Assembly (NCBI GenBank): GCA_000435075.1 | Contig: FR890658.1 | Span: 26,079 to 35,170 of the forward strand | DNA from: Bacteroides sp. CAG:770 | GTDB lineage: Bacteria; Bacteroidota; Bacteroidia; Bacteroidales; UBA932 | DNA length: 9,092 nucleotides | Reading direction: 5' to 3' | Shown: in pieces, positions 1 to 6,501 of the stretch | How the letters are laid out: the number at the start of each line of letters is the position of its first letter | Numbering within the stretch: the stretch's first letter is position 1 | Notes under the pieces: generated by a model | Databases searched by the model: none | Told to the model about the DNA's origin: nothing | The model's input: only the letters and a program-made list of their open reading frames with translations | Program-made: the position numbers and the translations under genes

Positions 1-218
1 ACATAAGAGCGGTTCTCTATATGAAAAGTGGTAAGTATCTGCCCGTCGTCCGCTATCACTTCGGTAGCCAATTTGCTGTCCGGGTTCTCCAGTTCAGCAA
101 AAGAAGGGATGTCGGCAAACGCCCACACCAGAAGCAGCATGAACAGAAACAGGGCTATAGGTGCTGAAAAAATAATCCAGAACCATTTCACACATTTTTT
201 TCTTGTATTCTCAGTCAT
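1..218 (-). CDS. Penicillin-binding protein 1A family, class A (5' end only)
   Basis: Only the first 72 codons are present; the gene runs off the left edge of the window. Reading from the ATG at 218-216, the protein begins MTENTRKKCVKWFW, a short basic cytoplasmic stretch. A single membrane-spanning segment follows at about residues 12-34. Then comes a periplasmic start with ADIPSFAELENP, SKLATEVIADDGQ and IENRSY at the cut. The pattern of one N-terminal membrane anchor followed by P.F.ELENP..xLA(S/T)E(V/I)..DG is that of bifunctional class A PBPs (PBP1A/MrcA/PonA), which polymerise glycan strands from lipid II and cross-link them on the outer face of the cytoplasmic membrane. The glycosyltransferase and transpeptidase domains lie outside the window, so the bifunctional call is inferred from the N-terminus. 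An AAAGGA-like ribosome site sits just upstream of the ATG. It is transcribed divergently from topA. It could be a class A paralogue other than PBP1A. Confidence 0.85.
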   Translation of the reverse strand, partial: MTENTRKKCVKWFWIIFSAPIALFLFMLLLVWAFADIPSFAELENPDSKLATEVIADDGQILTTFHIENRSY

Positions 219-240
219 AATCCTTTCGTCTTCAAAAAGA

Positions 241-248
241 CAAAATTA
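241..248 (-). promoter_or_regulatory. Bacteroidota-type -7 element for the PBP1A gene
   Basis: Read on the minus strand this is TAATTTTG, an exact match to the Bacteroidota -7 consensus TAnnTTTG. It lies 22 bases upstream of the PBP1A start codon, which would give a leader of roughly 15 bases. I see no TTTG -33 element at the usual 19-21 base distance, so the call rests on the -7 element and position alone. Confidence 0.45.
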
Positions 249-257
249 CACAGAAAA

Positions 258-290
258 TTTGGAATATATCCTTATTTGTTCTTTACTTTG
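258..290 (+). promoter_or_regulatory. Probable topA promoter (-33 TTTG, -7 TTACTTTG)
   Basis: A TTTG at 258-261 is followed after 21 bases by TTACTTTG at 283-290. This fits the Bacteroidota arrangement TTTG-N19-21-TAnnTTTG with one mismatch in the -7 box. Transcription would start near 297, giving a leader of about 20 bases before the topA ATG at 319. It overlaps the control region of the divergent PBP1A gene, whose -7 box is 241-248. Confidence 0.5.
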
Positions 291-318
291 CACTCCGAAA
301 AACAAAAAACTGAAAACC

Positions 319-2634
319 ATGGAGGGGAATCTTGTTATAGTCGAGTCTCCGGCAAAAGCCGGCACAATCCAGAAATTTCTGGGTAAAGATTACATTGTAA
401 AGCCGAGCTTCGGTCACATCAGAGACTTGCAGGACAAAAAGTTAAGTGTAGATGTAGAACATGGCTTCCAGCCGGAATACGTCATTCCGGCCGACAAGAA
501 GAAAGTCGTATCAGAACTTAAGAAACTTGCATCCGAGGCACAGACAGTGTGGCTCGCATCCGATGAGGACCGGGAGGGAGAAGCGATCTCATGGCATCTC
601 TATGAAACTCTCGGACTCAAGAAAGAAAACACCAAGCGAATCGTATTCCACGAAATCACCCAAAATGCGATTCTCCACGCAATCGAGACACCTAGGGACA
701 TTGACATGAACCTTGTGGATGCCCAGCAGGCCCGCAGGGTCCTGGACAGGCTCGTAGGTTTCGAACTCTCACCTATCCTCTGGAGGAAAATCCAGCCGAA
801 GCTTTCTGCCGGTAGGGTGCAAAGCGTCGCTCTCCGCCTAGTCGTGGACAGGGAGAGGGAAATCATGGCCTTCCAGAAGGAGCAGTATTACAAGACTGAC
901 GCTGTCTTCCATCCGGAAGGAACCGCCGCCAATGTAAAGGTCAATGCTACCCTGGATACCAGGTTCAAGGGCATTGATGAGGCCCGCAAGTTCCTTTCCG
1001 ACAATACTGATGCAGAATTCAGCATCAGCAGCATTGACAAGAAAGAAGGAACGAGGACTCCGGCAGCTCCGTTTACCACTTCGACGCTCCAGCAGGAGGC
1101 GGCACGCAAGCTGAAGTTCCCGGTAAGCCTGACCATGCGCATCGCACAGGGACTTTACGAGAGAGGTCTCATAACCTACATGAGAACTGACTCCACCAAT
1201 CTTTCAGGACTCGCACTCGGCACTTCCAAGGACTTCATAGTAAGCAATTTCGGAGAGGAATACTCCAAGCAGCGCCAGTACAAGACCCATTCCAAGGGTG
1301 CCCAGGAGGCGCATGAGGCCATCAGACCTACCTATATATCAAATACTGATATCGAGGGAACGCCTCAGGAGAAAAAGCTGTACAACCTCATCTGGAAGAG
1401 GACCATCGCTTCACAGATGGCAGATGCCAGACTGCTCAAGACGGACATCAAGATTTCGTCAGACAAGAGAAGCGAGAAATTCGCAGTCCAGGCAACCCAA
1501 GTGGTATTCGACGGATTCCTGAAAGTCTATATGGAAAGCTCTGATGACCAGCAGGATGACGAGGAGGTAATGCTTCCTGAACTCCACGTTGGAGACAAGA
1601 TGACTCCGCTCGGATTCACTTCAGACTGCAAATTCACATCGGCTCCTTCAAGATATTCCGAGGCGACATTGGTCAAGAAACTTGAGGAACTCGGCATCGG
1701 CCGTCCTTCTACATACGCACCGACCATCACCACCCTCACCACCGGACGCGGCTATATCGTGAAAGGCGACAAGGAGGGAGAGAAGATTCCGGTAGTGTGC
1801 CTGTCAATGAAAGGAGGCGTCATTACAGAGACTGCCAAGACTGAAACCGTCGGCGCGGAAAAAGGCCGGCTCCTCCCACAGGAAATCGGAATGATCGTCA
1901 CCGACTACCTGGTAAAGAATTTCCACAGTATCGTGGGATATGACTTTACTGCCAATGTCGAGAAAGATTTCGACAAGATTGCAGACGGCGACCTGGAGTG
2001 GAACAATGTGATTTCTGACTTCTATACTCCTTTCCACAAGAAAGTCGAGGAGGTACTCAGCGACAAAGAATACAGCCACGTGAGCAGGGACCTCGGCCAT
2101 GATGCTGACGGACAGCCTATTATAGCCAAGTTCGGACAGTACGGACCTTATATCCAGAAAGGCGAAGGGGAAAACCGACAGTTCGCGCACCTCGCTCCGG
2201 GGCAGCTCATCGAGAGCATCACGCTGGAAGACGCCATCAAGCTTTTCATGCTGCCACGCACAGTCGGACAGTACAACGGCATTGACGTAATCGCGACAAA
2301 AGGCCGTTTCGGCCCGTACCTCAAATACGGCGACAAGAATGTCTCCCTGCCTAAAGGCTCAGACCCGCTGACCGTCACCCTCGACACCTGTATCCAGGCC
2401 ATCGAGGCCAATGCGGAAAAGGCCAATGCCAATACGGTTCTTGCCGACTATACTGAAAGCGGAATCCAGGTCATTAACGGGCGTTACGGTCCATATCTCA
2501 AGCAGAACGGAAGCAACTACAAGATTCCTAAGGGAACTGATGTCGCAGCGCTCACCGAGGAGAAGTGCAAGGAAATCATAGAGGCTTCAGAGCCGACGAA
2601 ACGCTCCTCCAGAAGACGCTTTACAAAGAAATAG
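319..2634 (+). CDS. topA: DNA topoisomerase I (type IA)
   Basis: A 771-residue type IA topoisomerase that relaxes negatively supercoiled DNA by transient single-strand cleavage. The Toprim domain comes first: it starts MEGNLVIVESPAKA, with Glu9 as the conserved acidic residue, and the DxDxE metal motif is D82, D84, E86 in SDEDREGEA. The catalytic tyrosine is Y287 in GLITYMRTDS, and the core carries LGIGRPSTY at 458-466. The C-terminal part has no Cys4 zinc fingers. Instead three repeats of the G(R/Q)(Y/F)GPY type begin at residues 606, 662 and 721, the last two with a following (L/I)PKG, then a basic tail ending RSSRRRFTKK. The ATG at 319 is chosen because homology begins immediately at VIVESPAKA. 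The same frame stays open upstream to an ATG at 28, but that 97-codon stretch runs antisense through the PBP1A gene and the promoter region and has no topoisomerase character. There is no Shine-Dalgarno sequence; the leader is A-rich, as is common in Bacteroidota. The gene appears to be transcribed alone and is followed by a strong terminator. Confidence 0.97.
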   Translation: MEGNLVIVESPAKAGTIQKFLGKDYIVKPSFGHIRDLQDKKLSVDVEHGFQPEYVIPADKKKVVSELKKLASEAQTVWLASDEDREGEAISWHLYETLGLKKENTKRIVFHEITQNAILHAIETPRDIDMNLVDAQQARRVLDRLVGFELSPILWRKIQPKLSAGRVQSVALRLVVDREREIMAFQKEQYYKTDAVFHPEGTAANVKVNATLDTRFKGIDEARKFLSDNTDAEFSISSIDKKEGTRTPAAPFTTSTLQQEAARKLKFPVSLTMRIAQGLYERGLITYMRTDSTNLSGLALGTSKDFIVSNFGEEYSKQRQYKTHSKGAQEAHEAIRPTYISNTDIEGTPQEKKLYNLIWKRTIASQMADARLLKTDIKISSDKRSEKFAVQATQVVFDGFLKVYMESSDDQQDDEEVMLPELHVGDKMTPLGFTSDCKFTSAPSRYSEATLVKKLEELGIGRPSTYAPTITTLTTGRGYIVKGDKEGEKIPVVCLSMKGGVITETAKTETVGAEKGRLLPQEIGMIVTDYLVKNFHSIVGYDFTANVEKDFDKIADGDLEWNNVISDFYTPFHKKVEEVLSDKEYSHVSRDLGHDADGQPIIAKFGQYGPYIQKGEGENRQFAHLAPGQLIESITLEDAIKLFMLPRTVGQYNGIDVIATKGRFGPYLKYGDKNVSLPKGSDPLTVTLDTCIQAIEANAEKANANTVLADYTESGIQVINGRYGPYLKQNGSNYKIPKGTDVAALTEEKCKEIIEASEPTKRSSRRRFTKK

Positions 2635-2679
2635 CCCTGTCACAGATAACATTCTGAAAAGGCATTCAGATGAACATTT

Positions 2680-2730
2680 AATCGGAAAACAGCTGATTTT
2701 ACTTATAAAAATCAACTGTTTTCCGATTTT
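2680..2730 (+). terminator. Rho-independent terminator after topA
   Basis: The arms 2680-2700 and 2708-2728 form a hairpin of 20 base pairs with one C/A mismatch (2693 against 2715) and a 7-base loop, ACTTATA. A short T-run at 2727-2730 ends the 3' arm. The stem has a GC-containing base (ATCGG/CCGAT) and an A/T-rich top. It lies 45 bases after the topA stop and upstream of the lrp promoter, so it most likely ends topA transcription. A much smaller 6-bp hairpin (TCTGAA/TTCAGA, 2653-2670) precedes it and may be chance. Confidence 0.8.
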
Positions 2731-2755
2731 AGCATCATTTATTAAAATAAATCAC

Positions 2756-2763
2756 TATTTTTG
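2756..2763 (+). promoter_or_regulatory. Bacteroidota-type -7 element for the Lrp-family gene
   Basis: TATTTTTG matches the consensus TAnnTTTG exactly and lies 27 bases before the ATG at 2791. That implies a start near 2770 and a leader of about 20 bases. The -33 region is A/T-rich without a clear TTTG at the expected distance. The box follows directly after the topA terminator, which fits an independent transcription unit. Confidence 0.5.
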
Positions 2764-2790
2764 CGATTACATAGTAATAAATTGTAAGTC

Positions 2791-3312
2791 ATGATTAAGT
2801 ACCACATCGATCAGACAGACCAGAAAATTCTGTCTTTTCTTGTTAAGAATGCAAGGATGCCATTCTTGGAGATTGCGCGTGAGTGCGGTGTATCCGGTGC
2901 GGCTATCCACCAGAGAGTCAAAAGACTAGAGGCCAACGGAGTAATTACGGGATCAAGACTGCTTGTCAAGCCACAGGCACTTGGTCTGAACATCTGTGCT
3001 TTCATAAGCATATCCCTCTCGGAAGCTGACAAGTACAATATCGTGATTGCACATCTCAAGCAGATTCCAGAGGTTGTGGAATGTCACTTCGTGACGGGAA
3101 AATATGCCCTTCTTGTGAAGATTTATTGCTTTGACAATGACCACCTTATGGAAATCCTCATCAATACCATCCAGAAGATTCCATACATCCAGTCGACAGA
3201 GACAATGATCGCACTGGACGAGGCCATCGACAGACAGGTGTGGGTAAAGGAATACGGCAACACCAGTTTCTCTTCGAGCATGGCCGAAAATGACAATGAT
3301 GATGAAGACTAA
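2791..3312 (+). CDS. Lrp/AsnC-family transcriptional regulator
   Basis: A 173-residue DNA-binding regulator of the feast/famine (Lrp/AsnC) family. The N-terminal winged helix-turn-helix spans roughly residues 7-55: DQTDQKILSFLVKNAR, then IARECGVSGAAIHQRVKRLE and the hinge GVITGS. The C-terminal RAM-type effector and oligomerisation domain runs from about residue 68 to 150, with IPEVVECHFVTGKYALLVKI and a terminal STETMIALDEAI. Family members form dimers to octamers and usually sense an amino acid; the ligand and targets here cannot be told from sequence. After the RAM domain there is an extension of about 20 residues ending in an acidic run, ENDNDDED. Typical members are about 150-165 residues, so the tail explains the extra length. 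The start is the only sensible ATG ahead of the helix-turn-helix; no Shine-Dalgarno is seen. It converges on ispD with 25 bases between the stop codons. A specific symbol (lrp or asnC) is not assigned because family paralogues are common. Confidence 0.93.
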   Translation: MIKYHIDQTDQKILSFLVKNARMPFLEIARECGVSGAAIHQRVKRLEANGVITGSRLLVKPQALGLNICAFISISLSEADKYNIVIAHLKQIPEVVECHFVTGKYALLVKIYCFDNDHLMEILINTIQKIPYIQSTETMIALDEAIDRQVWVKEYGNTSFSSSMAENDNDDED

Positions 3313-3337
3313 CCGCCGGCACGTAGCGCCCGGTCGT

Positions 3338-4063
3338 CTATATCAATGACATGACAGCCTTGGCCAATACGAGGTCATCAGGCGAAGTTATCTTGAAATT
3401 GAGCCTCTCACCTTCACAGAATGTGAGAGGTATTTCGTATTTCTCAGCCACTGAAGCGTCATCTGTAAAGGCCGTGTCATAGGCCTGGGTATAGGCCGCC
3501 TTAATATCCTCAGACTGGAAAACCTGAGGAGTCTGTGCACCGAACACTTCTGCACGATCAACATGCTTTCCGGTTATCGGAACCAGCCTGGACACACCAT
3601 CTTCGGCAACTTCCTTCTTAAGGATTTTAAGTGTATCTACCATAGGGATCACAGGTATCAGAGCCCGACAGGTCGCATCCTCGGAAATCATTGAAAACAT
3701 TGACCTTATCATCTCTATGCTCAGCATTGGCCTCACCCCGTCATGGACGGCTACGAGGGCTCCGTCAGGCACATTTTCGAGGGCTGCCCTTACAGAATGA
3801 AAGCGGGTGATTCCTCCGCGGACGATTTTCTGCGGACAATGGAAATTCCTGGTGACGCAATAGTCTTTCCACCACTGCTCATATTCGCCGTCCAAAGGCA
3901 GGACAGTTATGACATTGATGTCTGGACATGCGTCCATGAATTTCTTGATTGTATGATGAAGTATCGCCTTCCCGTCCAGATCCATGAACTGTTTAGGCAG
4001 GCTCGAGCCCATTCTGGTACCGTGTCCGGCAGCCATCACGATAAGATATTTTTTTCGTTGCAT
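3338..4063 (-). CDS. ispD: 2-C-methyl-D-erythritol 4-phosphate cytidylyltransferase
   Basis: A 241-residue cytosolic enzyme of the MEP (non-mevalonate) isoprenoid pathway. It transfers CMP from CTP to methylerythritol 4-phosphate, giving CDP-methylerythritol. The N-terminal nucleotide-binding signature is MAAGHGTRMGSSLPKQF at 10-26, with the conserved Arg17 and Lys24. GGITRFHSVRAAL begins at residue 83, and VHDGVRP at 106-112 carries the metal-binding Asp108. Near the C-terminus, NFKITSPDDL includes Lys224, equivalent to the substrate-binding lysine of the E. coli enzyme. All expected active-site positions are present and the length is normal. The ATG at 4063-4061 lies just before MQRKKYLIVMAAG, leaving little room for another start. 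No ispF-like partner is visible nearby. It is convergent with the Lrp-family gene and divergent from mreB. The pathway feeds undecaprenyl phosphate, the lipid carrier used by the neighbouring wall-synthesis genes, but a functional link is only inferred from position. Confidence 0.96.
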   Translation of the reverse strand: MQRKKYLIVMAAGHGTRMGSSLPKQFMDLDGKAILHHTIKKFMDACPDINVITVLPLDGEYEQWWKDYCVTRNFHCPQKIVRGGITRFHSVRAALENVPDGALVAVHDGVRPMLSIEMIRSMFSMISEDATCRALIPVIPMVDTLKILKKEVAEDGVSRLVPITGKHVDRAEVFGAQTPQVFQSEDIKAAYTQAYDTAFTDDASVAEKYEIPLTFCEGERLNFKITSPDDLVLAKAVMSLI

Positions 4064-4081
4064 TGCTGTGTATTAGTTGGG

Positions 4082-4089
4082 CAAATATA
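4082..4089 (-). promoter_or_regulatory. Bacteroidota-type -7 element for ispD
   Basis: On the minus strand this reads TATATTTG, an exact TAnnTTTG match followed by CCC. It ends 18 bases before the ispD ATG. A degenerate -33 (TTTT instead of TTTG) lies 21 bases upstream on the same strand. The element sits inside the 63-bp ispD-mreB divergent region. Confidence 0.5.
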
Positions 4090-4096
4090 ACTTTTT
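4089..4096 (+). promoter_or_regulatory. Candidate -7 element for the mre operon
   Basis: TAACTTTT is a one-mismatch match to TAnnTTTG, 30 bases before the mreB ATG. A TTG at 4063-4065 is at a slightly long distance for a -33 element. It is the best candidate in the short intergenic region but it is weak. It touches the ispD -7 box on the opposite strand, so the two promoters, if real, overlap. Confidence 0.3.
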
Positions 4097-4126
4097 TTGT
4101 AATTTTACGGAAAATATGTTTTTTAT

Positions 4127-5149
4127 ATGACATTCTCTTTTTTGACACAAGATCTTGCAATGGATCTCGGTACTGCCAATACCGTCATCTTCCAGAACGA
4201 CAAGATAGTTCTGGACGAGCCGAGCATCGTTGCAATCGACAATACTACAAGCAAATGCATTGCTTTGGGCCACAAGGCCAAACTCATGCACGAGCGTGAG
4301 CAGCCGGGCATCAAGACAGTGCGCCCGCTGAAGGATGGAGTCATCGCGGACTTCAATGCTGCTGAAATGATGATCCGCGGTTTCATCAAGCAGGTGAACA
4401 ACAAGAGAAAGACATTGTTCTCTCCTAATCTCCGTCTTGTCGTAGGCATCCCTTCAGGAAGTACCGAAGTGGAAATCCGTGCAGTCCGGGACTCTGCGGA
4501 ACACGCTGGAGGACGCGACGTGTATCTGATTTCAGAGCCTATGGCAGCGGCCCTCGGTATCGGTCTCGACGTGGAGGCACCTAGGGGAAACATGGTCGTC
4601 GATATAGGAGGCGGTACCACCGAAATAGCAGTCATCTCTCTCGGAGGTATCGTAATCCAGGACAGTATACGTATCGCCGGAGATGTTTTCACGAGCGACA
4701 TCCAGACATATCTGAGACAGCAGCATAACATCAGAATCGGTGAGACATCTTCCGAGAACATCAAGAAAGCCGTCGGAGCAGTACTCCCTGACATTCCTGA
4801 CGAGCCGGAGCCGTTCATCGTAAGAGGACCGAACCTCATGACGGCACATCCTGTGGAGGCATCCATCTCCTACCAGGAAATGGCCCACTGCCTGGACAAG
4901 TCCATCACCAGAATCGAGGCTTCCATCCTGCACGTACTCGAGCAGACACCTCCTGAATTATACTCCGACATCGTAGAGAACGGTATCTTCCTTTCAGGCG
5001 GCGGTGCTCTTCTCAGAGGATTGGCGACCAGACTCACGGAGAAAGTGAATATCACTTTCCACGTTGCAGAGGATCCGCTCCATGCAGTAGCCAGGGGTAC
5101 ATGCATAGCTCTCAAACATGTAGGCAACTGTTCTTTCCTTATGCGATAG
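4127..5149 (+). CDS. mreB: Rod shape-determining protein MreB (bacterial actin)
   Basis: A 340-residue actin-fold ATPase that forms membrane-attached filaments and organises side-wall synthesis. A short hydrophobic N-terminus (MTFSFLTQDLA) suits membrane attachment. The first phosphate-binding loop is MDLGTANTV with Asp13. VVGIPSGSTEVEIRAVRDSAEHAGGRD leads to SEPMAAALG with Glu137, the likely catalytic glutamate. The second phosphate loop is VDIGGGTTEIAV with Asp159, and the adenosine motif is LSGGGALLRGL at 289-299. The C-terminus ends SFLMR. All nucleotide-binding motifs are intact and the length is typical. The ATG at 4127 is chosen because MreB homology begins within its first residues. 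An ATG at 4116 is out of frame, and the next in-frame Met (residue 12) would remove the N-terminal hydrophobic segment. No Shine-Dalgarno is seen in the T-rich leader. It is the first gene of the mreBCD-mrdA-rodA operon, and its stop codon abuts the mreC ATG. Confidence 0.98.
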   Translation: MTFSFLTQDLAMDLGTANTVIFQNDKIVLDEPSIVAIDNTTSKCIALGHKAKLMHEREQPGIKTVRPLKDGVIADFNAAEMMIRGFIKQVNNKRKTLFSPNLRLVVGIPSGSTEVEIRAVRDSAEHAGGRDVYLISEPMAAALGIGLDVEAPRGNMVVDIGGGTTEIAVISLGGIVIQDSIRIAGDVFTSDIQTYLRQQHNIRIGETSSENIKKAVGAVLPDIPDEPEPFIVRGPNLMTAHPVEASISYQEMAHCLDKSITRIEASILHVLEQTPPELYSDIVENGIFLSGGGALLRGLATRLTEKVNITFHVAEDPLHAVARGTCIALKHVGNCSFLMR

Positions 5150-5989
5150 ATGCAGAAGAAAAGTAACATATATACGATTTTAGCTAATACGGCAGTCTTC
5201 ATTTTCTTGGAGATTGCCGCACTTAATATGTTGAGCAGCAGCAGTTCCGTGCAGAATTTCTTCATCACGAGAAATCTCCAAGGACTTGCCGGACGGTTCT
5301 GGGGCATCTCCGAATCCGTTTCCAGATACTTCTCCTTGCCGAAGGAGAACAAGGCGCTTGCCGATGACATTTTCGAACTGAGCAAGAAGATTTCGAAGAT
5401 GACAAGGGCATTGGAAATAGCGAAACTGGACTCTCTTGCCAGAATCGACATGGAATTGGCATCAGACAAATTCAAGTTCATGCCGGCCGCTGTCGTAAAG
5501 AACAGCCTCAACAAACAGCACAACTATCTAATCATCGGCAAAGGATCCGATGACGGCGTAAGACCTCAGTCGGGAATCATCACGGCTGACGGAGTAGTAG
5601 GCATCATTGACGCGGTAAGCCGCCACTACTCGTACGCGATTTCATTCCTGAACTCGGAACTGAGCATCAGTGCGAGAATCGGCAATGACGGCGCGGCAGG
5701 TCCTATGGTATGGGACGGCAAACACATTGACGGGGCCCTTCTCAGGGAAATTCCCCTGCAGTACAAGTTCGATGAGGGAGATACCGTCTATACAAGCGGA
5801 TATTCGTCAATATTTCCTCCGGATATCCCTCTCGGCGTAACCGGAGACACCCGCATCGTGAACGGTGCGACATACGAAGTGAAGATCAAACTTTTCCAGG
5901 ATTTCTCGGCATTGAGATACGTCACGATTGTAACCAATTCCGACATCCAGGAAATTGAAGATTTGGAAAACTACAAGCGGAAGAAGTAA
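5150..5989 (+). CDS. mreC: Rod shape-determining protein MreC
   Basis: A 279-residue inner-membrane protein that projects into the periplasm and links MreB to PBP2 and RodA; in well-studied bacteria MreC activates PBP2. One transmembrane segment lies at about residues 8-28. A predicted coiled coil follows at about 63-96 (LPKENKALADDIFELSKKI and onward). The beta-rich MreC domain starts near residue 110, with GIITADGVVGIIDAVSRHY at 142-160 and YTSGYSSIFPPDIPLG at 214-229. A short charged tail ends NYKRKK. Length is in the normal range. The start is fixed by the junction: the mreB TAG is followed directly by ATG, suggesting that ribosomes finishing mreB reinitiate here. The stop overlaps the mreD start. 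Confidence 0.95.
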   Translation: MQKKSNIYTILANTAVFIFLEIAALNMLSSSSSVQNFFITRNLQGLAGRFWGISESVSRYFSLPKENKALADDIFELSKKISKMTRALEIAKLDSLARIDMELASDKFKFMPAAVVKNSLNKQHNYLIIGKGSDDGVRPQSGIITADGVVGIIDAVSRHYSYAISFLNSELSISARIGNDGAAGPMVWDGKHIDGALLREIPLQYKFDEGDTVYTSGYSSIFPPDIPLGVTGDTRIVNGATYEVKIKLFQDFSALRYVTIVTNSDIQEIEDLENYKRKK

Positions 5990-6498
5990 TGAAACAGAAT
6001 TATTTTCTCATGTTTCTGCTGATACTCGGTGTCCAGCTCCTGATTTGCAACTACCTGCATATCACGGCTTATCTGACATTGAGCCTGCTTCCGTGCGCCA
6101 TATTGCTGCTGCCCACAAAAGTCGGAACAACAGCATCTATGCTGATCGCCTTTGCCTCCGGGCTCACGGTCGATGTTCTGGCGGAAGGAGTGGTCGGACT
6201 GAATGCATTGGCCCTTGTCCCGGTCGCGGGTGCCAGGAGATGGCTCTGCGACACCTTCTTCGGAAAGGAAATCAGCCTCACGGGAGAGGATGTGTCAATG
6301 ATGAAGTACGGCCTTGGGAAAATGGCATTCGTTCTCGCCATCGCACAGTCCATCTTCCTGCTGATTTACATCTGGGCAGACGGCTCGGCAGCCAGACCAT
6401 TGATGTTCAACTTCCTCAGATTCATTCTGTCCCTGCTGACAGGAACAATTCTCTCACTTGTGACGGCGAATCTTCTGGACCCTAACGAGAGGAAATAG
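5989..6498 (+). CDS. mreD: Rod shape-determining protein MreD
   Basis: A 169-residue, strongly hydrophobic protein, a membrane component of the elongasome. Five or six membrane segments are visible, roughly at residues 5-22, 27-42, 46-62, 68-82, 109-130 and 138-160. The loop GLTVDVLAEGVVGLNAL (58-74, with Asp62) matches the conserved MreD pattern G..(x)D.....(G)(x)(N/H)AL. The primary sequence is poorly conserved in this family, so the assignment also leans on position between mreC and the PBP2 gene. The ATG overlaps the mreC stop by one base (TAATG). Just ahead lies GGAAGAAG, a plausible ribosome site inside mreC. Confidence 0.92.
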   Translation: MKQNYFLMFLLILGVQLLICNYLHITAYLTLSLLPCAILLLPTKVGTTASMLIAFASGLTVDVLAEGVVGLNALALVPVAGARRWLCDTFFGKEISLTGEDVSMMKYGLGKMAFVLAIAQSIFLLIYIWADGSAARPLMFNFLRFILSLLTGTILSLVTANLLDPNERK

Positions 6499-6501
6499 AA
6501 G

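Noticed and set aside
2653..2670. A small hairpin (TCTGAA / TTCAGA) just after topA
   Set aside because: A 6-bp A/T-rich stem without a T-run is likely by chance, and the much stronger hairpin directly downstream explains termination.
2635..2790. The topA-lrp gap considered for a small RNA or small gene
   Set aside because: The 156 bases are accounted for by the terminator hairpin and the lrp promoter; no open frame with a ribosome site or further stable RNA structure is evident.
3743..4090. A 115-codon plus-strand open frame opposite ispD, reaching the mre promoter region
   Set aside because: It is antisense to conserved ispD motifs and has no recognisable domain. I considered a leader peptide for the mre operon but nothing in it supports that.
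4123..4866. A 247-codon open frame on the minus strand opposite mreB
   Set aside because: It lies entirely antisense to the well-conserved mreB, has no recognisable domain, and reads as low-complexity Ser/Thr/Arg/Met-rich sequence typical of a shadow frame.
4870..5523. A 217-codon minus-strand open frame spanning the mreB-mreC junction
   Set aside because: It is antisense to two confident genes. Its hydrophobic stretch is the reverse reading of the mreC membrane segment region, and no promoter or ribosome site supports it.
5955..6485. A 176-codon plus-strand frame overlapping mreD in another phase
   Set aside because: It is a His/Arg/Pro/Gly-rich out-of-phase reading of mreD, whose own frame gives a proper multi-pass membrane protein tightly linked to its neighbours.
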